From: Strongylocentrotus purpuratus
Lineage: Eukaryota > Echinodermata > Echinoidea > Camarodonta > Strongylocentrotidae
Length of the DNA stretch: 64,000 nt
Assembly: GCF_000002235.5 (NCBI RefSeq)
Contig: NW_022145521.1
Location: forward strand, 62,001 to 126,000
Direction: 5' to 3'
The notes under the pieces are model-generated. The model was not told the DNA's origin and did no database searches. It was given only the letters and a program-made list of their open reading frames with translations. Below, in pieces: positions 21,301-26,255 of this stretch; positions within the stretch are counted from its first letter, which is position 1, and the number at the start of each line of letters is the position of its first letter. The position numbers and the translations under genes were made by a program.

Positions 21301-22970
21301 ACTTTCCTTTCACACAAAAATAAAAGCTGCCATTGATCCACCAAGAAAAATCTACTCATAGTCGATCAAATGAAATAATTTGAGTAGCTTGCACCAATAC
21401 TTGTAACTTGTTATTGCTAAAAAAAAGTTATGAAGCATGGCCCCAGAACTCAACATCCCCTCAAATATAAAATATTGCCTTATTGATAAGTTCAATAGAC
21501 CATTTTTACATTTTGGTATTGTGGCACTTCACAAAGATGTATGTATCAAAGTTGGTTACATTACAAATAAGGTCTGCTTAAAATTCTAAGTAAGTCTGGA
21601 CTAATGTCTACCACTTACATCCCACGTGAACATTAGATGCCGCTGATATGAACTCATGAAACTGATCCTCGGGGAAGGCACAGTAGTAGTAGCCCTTGTC
21701 CTCGAACTGGGCATCGTCGATGTGGAGCTGGGCCACGGTGTCGTTGAGCACGCTGTGGCGATGGTAGTCGACGACTTCACTGAAGCCTTTGATCCAGATG
21801 ACGTCGGCTGCGGTCAGGTTGGTTCCGCTGATGTCCACCATGCAGTGGATTGTATGGCTGCTACCCACCAAGAGAACCGGACTGCTTTCTAGGATTTCCG
21901 CTGGGATGGGATAGAAGAAATACAAAATTTATGATGAAACAGTCAAACCTGGTTTATAGTGACCACCTGTCTACAAAGACCACCTGTCCACAAAGACCAC
22001 ATGTTTTGTTTCCCTTGAAAATGGTTTCTCATTAAAACATGTACTAAAGGAACCCATCTACAAAGAAAAAACTTTCTGTGTTTCCCTTGGGACGTCGCTA
22101 TAGACAAGTTTGACTGTACTACAAATGTAATGGATTTGTACTAGAATGACTAATGCAAGGGATATCAGTTGGATTTACTCAAATAAACAGAAATGTCACA
22201 GAAATGTGATGTGTGATGCGCAATGTAGAACCTGAAAAAGCCTGAAAAAGACTGAAAGAGAAAGATGACAAGGACCGAAATCAGACAAACCCCAAAAACT
22301 GGCATCCTTGTAATACTCAAGTAACAGTAGCTATAATAGTGATCAGAAAAGTAATGGTAATAATAGCTGCACTAGCAAAACAAAATCAGTTCATAATTGT
22401 ATTACTTTAAAGATGGACAGTAATGTCTGATAGAAATATGAAAAGTGAAAATATCAACAACAATAGCATTAAATAGATATATATAGTTAACAATTTTAAT
22501 AGCTGTAACAATAATAGCCCCAGCAATGAACACGGTAACGAATGAATGTATTACATTTGTATTTCTGAATTACAATGTCTTGAATGACTACCTCGAGCAC
22601 TCACAGCATGAATGGTAATTCTTTTGAACATACTACAAGCTGATCCCACAACAGTCAGGCAACACAAGTATGAATGGATTATCATCTTAAATATTCAGAG
22701 CTAGTTTATAAAAAAAAGACCTACCTGAGATTGCACTGGAGACGGAGAAGAGGGCACACAAGCAGATAATGGTGATCCCAAAAACAAATGGTAATTCTTT
22801 TGAACATACTACAAGCTGATCCCACAACAGTCAGGCAACACAAGTATGAATGGATTATCATCTTAAATATTCAGAGCTAGTTTATAAAAAAAAGACCTAC
22901 CTGAGATTGCACTGGAGACGGAGAAGAGGGCACACAAGCAGATAATGGTGATCCCAAAAACATGCGCCAT
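1406..22970 (-). CDS. gp130/LIFR-like class I cytokine receptor, 18 coding exons
   Basis: Exons on the minus strand, 5' to 3': 22970-22901, 21900-21619, 21070-20950, 19908-19745, 17355-17204, 16417-16246, 15769-15681, 15100-14983, 13933-13886, 12123-12022, 11096-10949, 8561-8416, 7651-7448, 6692-6528, 5597-5328, 4845-4528, 4011-3866, 3115-1406. All introns are GT-AG and phases agree, giving 4,425 nt and 1,474 residues. Seen: signal peptide 1-23, Ig-like domain about 24-118, cytokine-binding modules about 118-212 and 213-320, five FNIII modules about 321-856, membrane helix about 858-883, Box1 891-895, and a cytoplasmic region rich in Ser, Pro and Tyr. Known for the family: such receptors sit in the plasma membrane, bind four-helix cytokines, and signal through JAK and STAT. 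Vertebrate gp130 has about 918 residues and three FNIII modules after the binding region, so this protein is much longer. Ligand and partner chains cannot be read from the sequence. The domain call is firm. Orthology within the gp130/LIFR/Domeless group is an inference. Confidence 0.93.
3565..3860. mobile_element. MITE-like element with CCCCGTCTTAAT termini, in intron 17
   Basis: The left end reads AAAAACCCCGTCTTAATTGGA. The right end, read in reverse, is AAAGCCCCGTCTTAATAGA. This gives inverted termini of about 18 bp around 260 bp of non-coding DNA, which also contains an internal inverted copy of the end sequence. No transposase is present. The right end lies only about 5 bases inside the donor site of exon 17. 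Confidence 0.7.
3866..4011 (-). CDS. Receptor exon 17: transmembrane helix and Box1
   Basis: Residues about 857-905. The hydrophobic helix runs from about Pro858 to Val883 and stops at Lys884. It is followed by Phe889-Lys-Pro-Ala-Pro-Asp-Pro895-Tyr-Phe, a Box1-type aliphatic/proline motif. Vertebrate gp130 has V-P-D-P at the same distance from the membrane. In this family Box1 is the docking site for a JAK kinase. The donor GTAAGT follows codon 905 in phase 0. Confidence 0.92.
4528..4845 (-). CDS. Receptor exon 16: membrane-proximal FNIII module 5
   Basis: Residues about 751-856. It contains VKLTWGRPAVPNGPIDYYM followed by VRYRP, a clear FNIII core, and later FFNFEVFAVNEV. It ends with a short C-x-L-H-E stalk before the membrane helix. 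Both borders are phase 1 (318 nt). Confidence 0.92.
4985..5150. repeat. Short tandem repeat, two units of about 85 bp
   Basis: The phrase running from CTGAACTACCT through TTGTTTGGTGCAG to GGGATATTACAT occurs twice in a row with a partial third copy. It is intron 15 sequence with no coding potential. Confidence 0.55.
5328..5597 (-). CDS. Receptor exon 15: FNIII module 4 in one exon
   Basis: Residues about 661-750. It reads QPSEPRNLVRTF, then LVWEAPEQMNGVFKNYVIEY, and later LHYTIRVRAC, giving a complete module. Four cysteine-bearing turns near its end (CSQAVPDLAC) suggest a local disulfide loop. Both borders are phase 1 (270 nt). Confidence 0.92.
5606..5638. repeat. (TAA)n microsatellite
   Basis: A run of ATAATAATAAT next to the acceptor side of exon 15, on the intron side. 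Confidence 0.8.
5690..5893 (-). mobile_element. tRNA-derived SINE in intron 14
   Basis: On the minus strand the head reads GTTGGCTCAGTGTGTTGGTA (box A type), followed by a box B with GGTTCGAACGCT. This is a degenerate tRNA-like shape that lacks a pairable acceptor stem. It is followed by a non-tRNA body (GCGTCATACCAAAA and onward) that ends in a region including TTTGGCGTTCAACAATAAGG. From memory, SINEs with this head and the CGCGTCATACCA body are abundant in sea urchin genomes. It is not a working tRNA gene. Confidence 0.7.
6328..6484. repeat. Hairpin element with TGGGCCC ends
   Basis: Long imperfect inverted repeat: the core GCCATCAATGGCAACTACCA is present in both orientations, and the ends read TGGGCCTGTTG and, reversed, TGGGCCCCATTG. 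It is a small non-autonomous foldback element in intron 14. Confidence 0.65.
6528..6692 (-). CDS. Receptor exon 14: second part of FNIII module 3
   Basis: Residues about 606-660, with LMDLKPFTEYVVRIAASTS followed by AGQGP, a textbook FNIII ending. Both borders are phase 1 (165 nt). Confidence 0.9.
6950..6970. repeat. Poly(A) run in intron 13
   Basis: About 21 consecutive A on the plus strand. The rest of intron 13 (6693-7447) shows no gene or other repeat that I recognise. Confidence 0.7.
7448..7651 (-). CDS. Receptor exon 13: first part of FNIII module 3
   Basis: Residues about 538-605. It begins GPSGSPRSLQVSPVG, then LLVVWEE and ILFYTIFYC, giving the proline, tryptophan and tyrosine landmarks of FNIII. 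Both borders are phase 1 (204 nt). Confidence 0.88.
7930..8360. repeat. Low-complexity block: AAAACAAT repeats, poly-C runs, GA-rich tract
   Basis: Four copies of CAATAAAAAA-type units lie at about 7937-7978. They are followed by C runs near 7986-7996 and 8031-8046, and then a (GA)n-rich stretch at 8207-8360. All of it lies in intron 12 and explains the several cysteine/phenylalanine- or serine/leucine-rich phantom frames there. Confidence 0.8.
8416..8561 (-). CDS. Receptor exon 12: second half of FNIII module 2
   Basis: Residues about 489-537, with ITDLEAYTSYRVSVKTVN and the loop LGDSPED. The L-x-x-Y-T-x-Y-x-V pattern is diagnostic of the FNIII E-F region. The frame joins exon 11 at a split Leu codon. 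Confidence 0.88.
8562..10058. other. Intron 11, left part: no gene seen
   Basis: AT-rich intron with a (TG)n tract near 8840-8890 and pyrimidine-rich patches. Short A-rich tails (for example around 9115-9145 and 9760-9785) resemble ends of old retroposons, but I could not identify them. Confidence 0.4.
10059..10221. repeat. Foldback element with GGGGGGCGTTTCACAAA ends, plus poly-C
   Basis: The left end GGGGGGCGTTTCACAAAG is mirrored at the right by TTTTGTGAAACGCCC, with internal complementarity between the two halves (TGACAAATTACAAAA and the CATTTGTCACTG region). The right terminus has run into 21 consecutive C (10201-10221). Confidence 0.7.
10432..10918. repeat. Diverged direct repeats flanking MITE A copy 1
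   Basis: Segments 10432-10484 and 10861-10918 share the phrase TCCTCTGCCAACCTGA and then ATCTCTGTAAC and AAAATGCAGTTAA, about 55 bp with several differences. Either the MITE landed inside a tandem repeat, or the outer sequence is a second element type. Confidence 0.6.
10485..10863 (+). mobile_element. TTAA-bounded MITE, family A, copy 1
   Basis: Starts TTAAAGGGATCTGGTAAC and ends with the reverse complement of TTAAAGGGATCGTTTAAC, so the termini match at about 15 of 18 positions. It has 379 bp of non-coding interior. Two further copies lie at 44157-44544 and 53545-53925. TTAA ends are typical of piggyBac-like target sites, so mobilisation by such a transposase is possible but not shown. Confidence 0.75.
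10949..11096 (-). CDS. Receptor exon 11: first half of FNIII module 2
   Basis: Residues about 440-489. It holds the APRQPDNMRV opening, the LQVAWDPPSEITGHI strand, and YQLEW, all standard FNIII features. The donor is GTAAGC, phase 2. Confidence 0.88.
11568..11891. repeat. Foldback element with GTGTTTCATAAAGCTGTTCG ends, intron 10
   Basis: The left end GGGAGTGTTTCATAAAGC is mirrored by the right end GCTTTATGAAACACCCCCC. The arms continue with GTTCGTAAA, ACGCATGACTTTACGAA and its counterpart TTCGTAAAGTCCTGCGTAA. The non-coding middle contains a chance open frame that I do not regard as a gene. Confidence 0.7.
12022..12123 (-). CDS. Receptor exon 10: end of FNIII module 1
   Basis: Residues about 406-439, with LTSLDKFVRLTVYVTPYND followed by VGPG. 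This is the typical L-x-x-F-x-x-Y and Y-N-x-x-G-x-G ending of an FNIII module. Both borders are phase 1, and the length is 102 nt. Confidence 0.87.
12272..12598. repeat. Imperfect (GAT)n microsatellite
   Basis: About 325 bp of GAT/GATGATAAT/GGTGAT units in intron 9, opened by a short (CTG)5. All open frames here are repeat artefacts (poly-Asp or poly-Met). Confidence 0.95.
12600..13885. other. Intron 9, left of exon 9: nothing recognised
   Basis: Very AT-rich sequence without long frames, terminal inverted repeats or tRNA-like boxes that I could see. Confidence 0.4.
13886..13933 (-). CDS. Receptor exon 9: 48-nt micro-exon of FNIII module 1
   Basis: Residues about 390-405 (LCGPSSTPIVCANLT core). 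It was found by following phase: the acceptor TTTAG and donor GTAAGT are good, and the reading frame joins exons 8 and 10 into a continuous FNIII module. Without it the E-F strand segment is missing, although the frame is kept because both borders are phase 1. It carries two cysteines, C-x8-C, that could pair. Confidence 0.75.
13934..14982. other. Intron 8: nothing recognised
   Basis: It holds a G-rich patch near 14365-14450 made of GGGAGGGAAGG-like and GGGCTA units. The short open frames have no coding character. Confidence 0.4.
14983..15100 (-). CDS. Receptor exon 8: middle of FNIII module 1
   Basis: Residues about 351-389. It begins ALPEIEYRGPNFGYNISV, a typical FNIII C-strand sequence with a tyrosine in the usual place. 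Acceptor CAG, donor GTATGT, ends phase 1. Confidence 0.85.
15303..15575. repeat. Long palindrome (copy 1), intron 7
   Basis: Arms of about 125-130 bp (15303-15435 and 15449-15575) are nearly complementary around a short loop with TCACATGCATATT. Landmarks are GGACAAAGAAAGAGGACAAA, CAGTTCCTCATTCTACCC, and GGAACATCCCTTCACTGCTA with their mirror images. A second, shorter relative lies at 19252-19471. The high arm identity suggests a recent foldback element. It would form an extensive hairpin in the pre-mRNA. Confidence 0.85.
15681..15769 (-). CDS. Receptor exon 7: start of FNIII module 1
   Basis: Residues about 321-350, ending LLEWE, the conserved tryptophan strand of an FNIII fold. The donor is GTGAGG, phase 0. 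The module continues through exons 8, 9 and 10. Confidence 0.82.
15770..16245. other. Intron 6: nothing recognised apart from a poly(A) run at 16186-16203
   Basis: AT-rich intron with a run of about 17 A near the exon 6 donor side. No other feature seen. Confidence 0.4.
16246..16417 (-). CDS. Receptor exon 6: second half of cytokine-binding module 2, WSXWS region
   Basis: Residues 264-320. It carries the LDPYTTYFVQVSC segment, matching the E-F strands of FNIII. Phe306-Gly-Thr-Trp309-Ser310 follows, at the place of the class I WSXWS box. The first W-S pair is therefore replaced by F-G, while the second is kept. The exon ends GAA-G in phase 1. Confidence 0.88.
16418..17203. other. Intron 5: nothing firm
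   Basis: It contains near-duplicate phrases ATGTGTCCCATATG around 16963 and 16992 that may be a tiny local duplication. No gene or element is recognised. Confidence 0.35.
17204..17355 (-). CDS. Receptor exon 5: first half of cytokine-binding module 2
   Basis: Residues about 213-263. It starts with a V-R-P-N-A-P-E-N-V hinge, typical of the junction between the two modules of the cytokine-binding region. The FNIII B and C strands follow (MSWEKP, then YWLQYRKEEQEW). The exon ends in phase 0 with donor GTGAGT. It uses acceptor TAG at 17356-17357. Confidence 0.88.
17356..18357. other. Intron 4, left part: nothing recognised
   Basis: AT-rich with no long frame and no inverted termini that I could see. 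Confidence 0.35.
18361..18434. repeat. 37-bp exact tandem duplication
   Basis: The unit starting CATCGAGAAGGCAGTTAAGA occurs at 18361-18397 and again at 18398-18434 without visible mismatch. Confidence 0.85.
18559..18843. repeat. Foldback element with GGGGGGCGTTTC ends, intron 4
   Basis: The left end GGGGGGCGTTTCAAAAAGAC and right end CTTTGTGAAACATCCCCC are inverted. The arms continue with AAGATCGACTT, CATGGCAGGC, TTGCTCTCACCAT and TCTCTCAAGG and their mirror copies. It belongs to the same end-sequence class as 10059-10221 and 23702-24006. Confidence 0.75.
19252..19471. repeat. Long palindrome (copy 2), intron 4
   Basis: Same family as 15303-15575: it shares GGAACATCCCTTCACT, AAAATGTGTAGAACAGGTG, the TCACATGCATATT centre, and the CTTTCTTTGTCC end. 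One arm lacks the CATTCTACCCTCAACAATTG part, so the stem is shorter. Confidence 0.8.
19745..19908 (-). CDS. Receptor exon 4: second half of cytokine-binding module 1
   Basis: Residues about 158-212. Cys169 and Cys178 would form the second conserved disulfide of the module. The segment ends with N-x-L-G-N-A-T and then LEFDPHSEG, which parallels the gp130 stretch ending in NFDP before the hinge to the next module. The exon ends in phase 1. Confidence 0.9.
20480..20606 (+). mobile_element. Probable retroposon 3' tail
   Basis: The phrase GCGCTTTGAGACACC, then AAGCGCCTTATAAATGTTG, then TTATTACTATTTATTATTA resembles the 3' ends of CR1/L2-like LINEs and their SINEs in invertebrates, which end in a short AT-rich repeat. 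Only the tail is visible. Confidence 0.45.
20613..20823. repeat. Diverged TCAAACCTG...CAGGTTTGA element (copy 1)
   Basis: It starts ACAATCAAACCTG and ends AACAGGTTTGACAG in inverted orientation, with GACCACCTGG inside. It is a more decayed relative of the elements at 21940-22118 and 42141-42300. Confidence 0.5.
20950..21070 (-). CDS. Receptor exon 3: first half of cytokine-binding module 1
   Basis: Residues about 118-158. It opens with the linker PPEPVNNLSC and contains Cys128 followed by Cys138-Asn-Trp140, the C-x9-C-x-W signature of the first cytokine receptor module. This is the strongest single piece of evidence that the gene is a class I cytokine receptor rather than a generic Ig/FNIII adhesion protein. 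The acceptor is in phase 1 and the donor in phase 2, so the module is split across two exons as in vertebrate family members. Confidence 0.9.
21619..21900 (-). CDS. Receptor exon 2: N-terminal Ig-like domain
   Basis: Residues about 24-118. It shows the Ig pattern of Cys43, Trp59, and the late D-x-G-x-Y-x-C signature (DKGYYYC) with Cys97, so the core disulfide should be Cys43-Cys97. The exon is bounded by phase 1 introns on both sides, as is usual for Ig and FNIII modules. In vertebrate gp130 the N-terminal Ig domain precedes the cytokine-binding region and contacts ligand at site 3. The same position here supports a gp130-type layout. Confidence 0.88.
21940..22118. mobile_element. MITE-like element with CAGTCAAACCTG termini (copy 2), intron 1
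   Basis: The left end ACAGTCAAACCTGGTTTATAG pairs with a right end that reads, reversed, TACAGTCAAACTTGTCTATAG, giving about 20 bp of inverted terminus. The interior has repeats of GACCACCTGTC and TACAAAGA. It is non-coding. Confidence 0.65.
22119..22610. other. Rest of intron 1: nothing recognised
   Basis: AT-rich sequence with scattered AATAATAG-type simple stretches. No gene-like feature. Confidence 0.35.
22611..22962. repeat. Exact 176-bp tandem duplication covering the signal-peptide exon
   Basis: Units 22611-22786 and 22787-22962 are identical by eye over all 176 bases. Each contains the last 62 bases of coding exon 1, its donor site, and 114 bases of intron 1. The left unit has no start codon and no acceptor in front of the exon copy, so the copy (22725-22786) should be skipped as intron. 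Identity without any mismatch implies a very recent event, or an assembly artefact from two alleles. Confidence 0.9.
22901..22970 (-). CDS. Receptor exon 1: start codon and signal peptide
   Basis: Encodes residues 1-23 plus one base of codon 24. The start ATG has A at -3 and G at +4, a favourable eukaryotic context. The peptide begins MAHVFGITIICLCALFSV and has a clear hydrophobic core ending in a small-residue region, as expected for a cleaved signal peptide. The donor is GTAGGT and the exon ends in phase 1. A second ATG seven bases further in is out of frame. The inner 62 bases are repeated exactly at 22725-22786, without the start codon. Confidence 0.85.
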
Positions 22971-23214
22971 CTTGAAATCTGTCTATCTTCCCAACATCAG
23001 TCGCAGAAGGGCCTGTAACAGTCCCCCTCCACCTCCTTCTCTTCCCTCTCTATTCTCTTCTTCTTCTTCTTTAACTCTCTCTGATCTTTGAAGCACCTTC
23101 CTTCTCAATGAACTTTGACCTCTCTCCTAAAGGGTCACAGTCCTGTTTGGTGTGACCTCTAGATTGCACGTTGATGGTATCAGACCGTCAGAAGCATGTG
23201 AGCTGAGCCTCAAC
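22971..23214 (-). other. Probable 5' untranslated leader with splice acceptor and two tiny uORFs
   Basis: Directly upstream of the receptor start lies a purine-rich leader. Its far end is a pyrimidine-rich tract ending TTATTCAG at 23215-23222, a good 3' splice site, so at least one untranslated exon probably lies further right. Two minute upstream reading frames are present: 23180-23197 (5 codons and stop) and 22983-22997 (4 codons and stop). They could lower translation of the receptor. Transcription could instead start inside this stretch. Confidence 0.4.
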
Positions 23215-23222
23215 CTGAATAA

Positions 23223-23701
23223 TGACAAGGAAGAAATATATATTTACAAAATGCTACATCACAACGATTTATAGGGTACATCCAGTGAAATTAATAGATG
23301 GAGAGCTACTTACAACAAATATCACATTACAGAGTCGCCTATTTAAAAACTTCTTTCAACTTATACTTAATAAGATTACTCTCTATTTCATACCCAATCT
23401 GATCAATTTCTCTGATTTGTTGTTGCTTTTAATATACAACCAACCCCTACAAGGCCTGACTTCTAAAGGAAATATCCAAAAACGCAAGTAAGATAATGAG
23501 CTAATTTTACATTCTTAGTTTCAATCTTTATATAATTTTCAAGTTTTCCTAAGGAATGCTTTTATAGGGCTTCCTGTACTGTAGGCTAGCCTTGGCTGTA
23601 CAGCTGCACGTAGATAAGAAATTAGTACAAATAGCACACCTATATTCATGTACAGTATATGTAGAATGAGTATATGGGGGTTAAAGAGAAAGATGAGGGC
23701 A
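23223..23701. other. Upstream DNA of the receptor: no gene seen
   Basis: AT-rich, with only short chance frames. It could be the first intron if the leader acceptor at 23214 is used. Confidence 0.35.
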
Positions 23702-24006
23702 GGGGGGCGTTTCACAAAAATCCTAAGTTGAACTTATCTCTAAGTTGGACTTTCAATTATGGAAAGCCGTTTTGAAAATATTTTTTCTAAAATTATTTTA
23801 AAAGGCATAAAATGTTGATTAAAATCATTCATATTTTCAATTATCATGGAAAACTTCATGTTCTTGATTTGAAATTCATGAAAAGTCTAAAATACTTGAA
23901 TTTTCACTTTTGAATATATTTTATTTTAAGGCTACAAATGGCTCTCCATAATTTTTAAGTCCAACATAGAGATAAGTTCAACTTAAGATCTTTGTGAAAC
24001 ATCCTC
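23702..24006. repeat. Foldback element with GGGGGGCGTTTCACAAA ends
   Basis: The left arm CCTAAGTTGAACTTATCTCT is matched in reverse by AGAGATAAGTTCAACTTAAG on the right, and the ends pair GCGTTTCACAAA with TTTGTGAAACATCC. It is the third member of this end class in the window. Confidence 0.75.
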
Positions 24007-24017
24007 TTGTTCTGGCA

Positions 24018-24240
24018 ATTACAATGTGAAAGATATTGTGTGGAACCAATTCAGAAAGGTTGAAGATGTAGCACATAGTAATTGGTGGATACTGCCATGT
24101 TTCGGAATCAGGAAGACATGCGCTGTACACAAAAGTGGGTATATTGGACTGCACACGCATAAACATGGCATGAAAGTTTGCTCAAAACATTTCAGTCGTT
24201 TCTCGCCATATTGGAAACATGAGCAGCAATAGTAGTAGTA
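24018..24240 (+). mobile_element. Diverged copy of MITE family B
   Basis: It shares with the intact copies the order AATGTGAAAGA, TGTGGAACCAAT, GAAAGGTTGA, TGTACAC and ACATGGCATGAAA. It has many substitutions and no clean ends. It lies directly before the better copy at 24352. Confidence 0.5.
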
Positions 24241-24351
24241 GAAGTAGTAGCAGTAGCAATAGTCAAATAGTTTAAATAACTTATTTAGCATTAGGAAAAT
24301 CCGCAACAAGAGCCATGGATATCAGAAACATCTAATAGCAATCAGAGAAGC

Positions 24352-24738
24352 TTAAAGATAAAGTTGAGTTCTGGTCATGCGATTGCATTGTGAAAGAAAC
24401 GGTGTGGAATTGATCAAAAAAGGTTGATCATCTAGCAGTATTGGTGTGTACTGCAAGGTTCTGGAATCATCAAAATGATAAGAAATTTTGCCCAGTCTTG
24501 GTAAAGTTACAAGCACTGTACACAGATAGATGTATATGAGACTACACGAACATATGGCATAAAAATCTGTCCCAATTTTTATGTTGTTACATGCCATATT
24601 TAGAATATGAAAGCATTTGAAGAGCCATGCTTTTCAGGGAACATTTTTTATCAGATGTTCTTCCACACTTGCATAATAATAATGATAACGCTCACAACAT
24701 ATTTTTCACCTCTTCCCAGAACTTAACTTTCTCTTTAA
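24352..24738 (+). mobile_element. TTAA-bounded MITE, family B, copy 1
   Basis: It starts TTAAAGATAAAGTTGAGTTC, and its end read in reverse is TTAAAGAGAAAGTTAAGTTC, an inverted terminus of about 20-23 bp with two or three differences. The 387-bp interior is non-coding. Confidence 0.75.
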
Positions 24739-25284
24739 TAAACCCAGAGCAACAATATGATCCGTCTTGTGGGAGCTAGACTGCATCTGTGAGAGGCATG
24801 CACTGGAGGGTTTGGTATCAATCATAAAGTTAGGGTAAGCATTAATGATTTATACGAGCAGCCGTGCATGCTCATAGAGCTCATTCATCATGTGTCTACA
24901 TCTCTCCATATATATATACAGTATGATGAGATATGGGAATAACAGATATGTGTACGATCCTATCCAGGTGCACTGAGGGCTAGCCTTTCACAAGTTCAAT
25001 ATTCCCAACAAGAAGGCCAACATCATAACATGTTGTAGCTATCCAAACTGGCTGCTGCCACTAGAAGGGCCATTTTGAATGGGAGACATTCAGGACTATA
25101 CTTATTAGATGATTAAATGATATGCATGTCATCCCTCTCGTCTTAGGATTATATTCAAAATACACCTTACATTTCCTGCTGGTTTGATTGAAATTTATGC
25201 CAGCTCCTTAATTTGATTTGAATCACACAATTTTTAAAGTTAAAAGAATTGTTTAATTCATTTTAATTTCTCTTTCTTTTTAAT
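24739..25284. other. Non-coding stretch, nothing recognised
   Basis: No frame longer than chance and no clear repeat boundary. Confidence 0.35.
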
Positions 25285-25480
25285 TAGAGTATTTATTATT
25301 ACTCTCATTATTATTATTATTATTACTACTATTATCATCAGTATCATTTATTATCATTATCATTAGTATTATCATTATCATCATTATTATTATTATTGTT
25401 ATTATTGTTATTATCATTACTATTATTATCTATATTATTATTATCATTATTGTTGTTGTTGTTATTATTATCATTAATTC
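25285..25480. repeat. Degenerate (ATT)n/(ATC)n microsatellite
   Basis: About 190 bp of ATT, ATC and GTT triplets. Confidence 0.9.
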
Positions 25481-25499
25481 TTTCTCTTTTCATGGGGGT

Positions 25500-26211
25500 G
25501 GGGCTGTTCCAGGAGATCTGATAAAAAGTGGTTGGTATGAAGATATTAGAAGTAGGCTACATAATGTCTATATACAAGGATATCACCTTTCACGTATTCA
25601 GTTAAAGCACATACAAAAACCTTCACCAATTTTGTTACAAAAAAGACTGAAAGATTTATTTTTGGTAATAGAATTACTAAAGATAAAACTATTAGATATG
25701 CACTAGTTGATGTAGACTATGTAAATAAAGCAATGGTGGTGATAGCAATCAACAGGTATTGAGCATTGGTGATCTGTGACTGCTATGAAGAGAAAATATT
25801 GACTTTGACTAAACTTATGGCCCATGACTCAGACATATAATATGCTTTCAGTTTGAACTTTTAGAGAATGTATGATATACCGCATACTGTCATATCAACT
25901 GTACATGTTCAAGCTTCATGCTGGGTTAAAAATTTGATTTGAATGTTCACATTTCTCATCTAAAACCTAAGTTCTATCCGATCCAATTTGACAGCACATT
26001 TACAAAGCCCTGTATACATTTTGTCAAATGTTTGGGCCACCTACATATACATTGTTGTAAACAATTATAATGTTTCTCTATATCCAGAATTCTCTCTTTC
26101 AAATATGTTATCCTTCTCTATATTTGTGTATTCCCCTTCATTCCTATTCTCGTTACCAGATCTTTATCTTTCTCATATTTTATTCAAACATACTGACAAA
26201 TGAAATCTTTC

Positions 26212-26255
<44 letters not shown>

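Noticed and set aside
22725-22786. Second signal-peptide exon
   Set aside because: It lacks a start codon and has no acceptor in front; treated as a duplicated fragment.
25505-25760. Possible LINE-like coding remnant
   Set aside because: The conceptual peptide only vaguely recalls LINE C-terminal parts, and no diagnostic motif is found.
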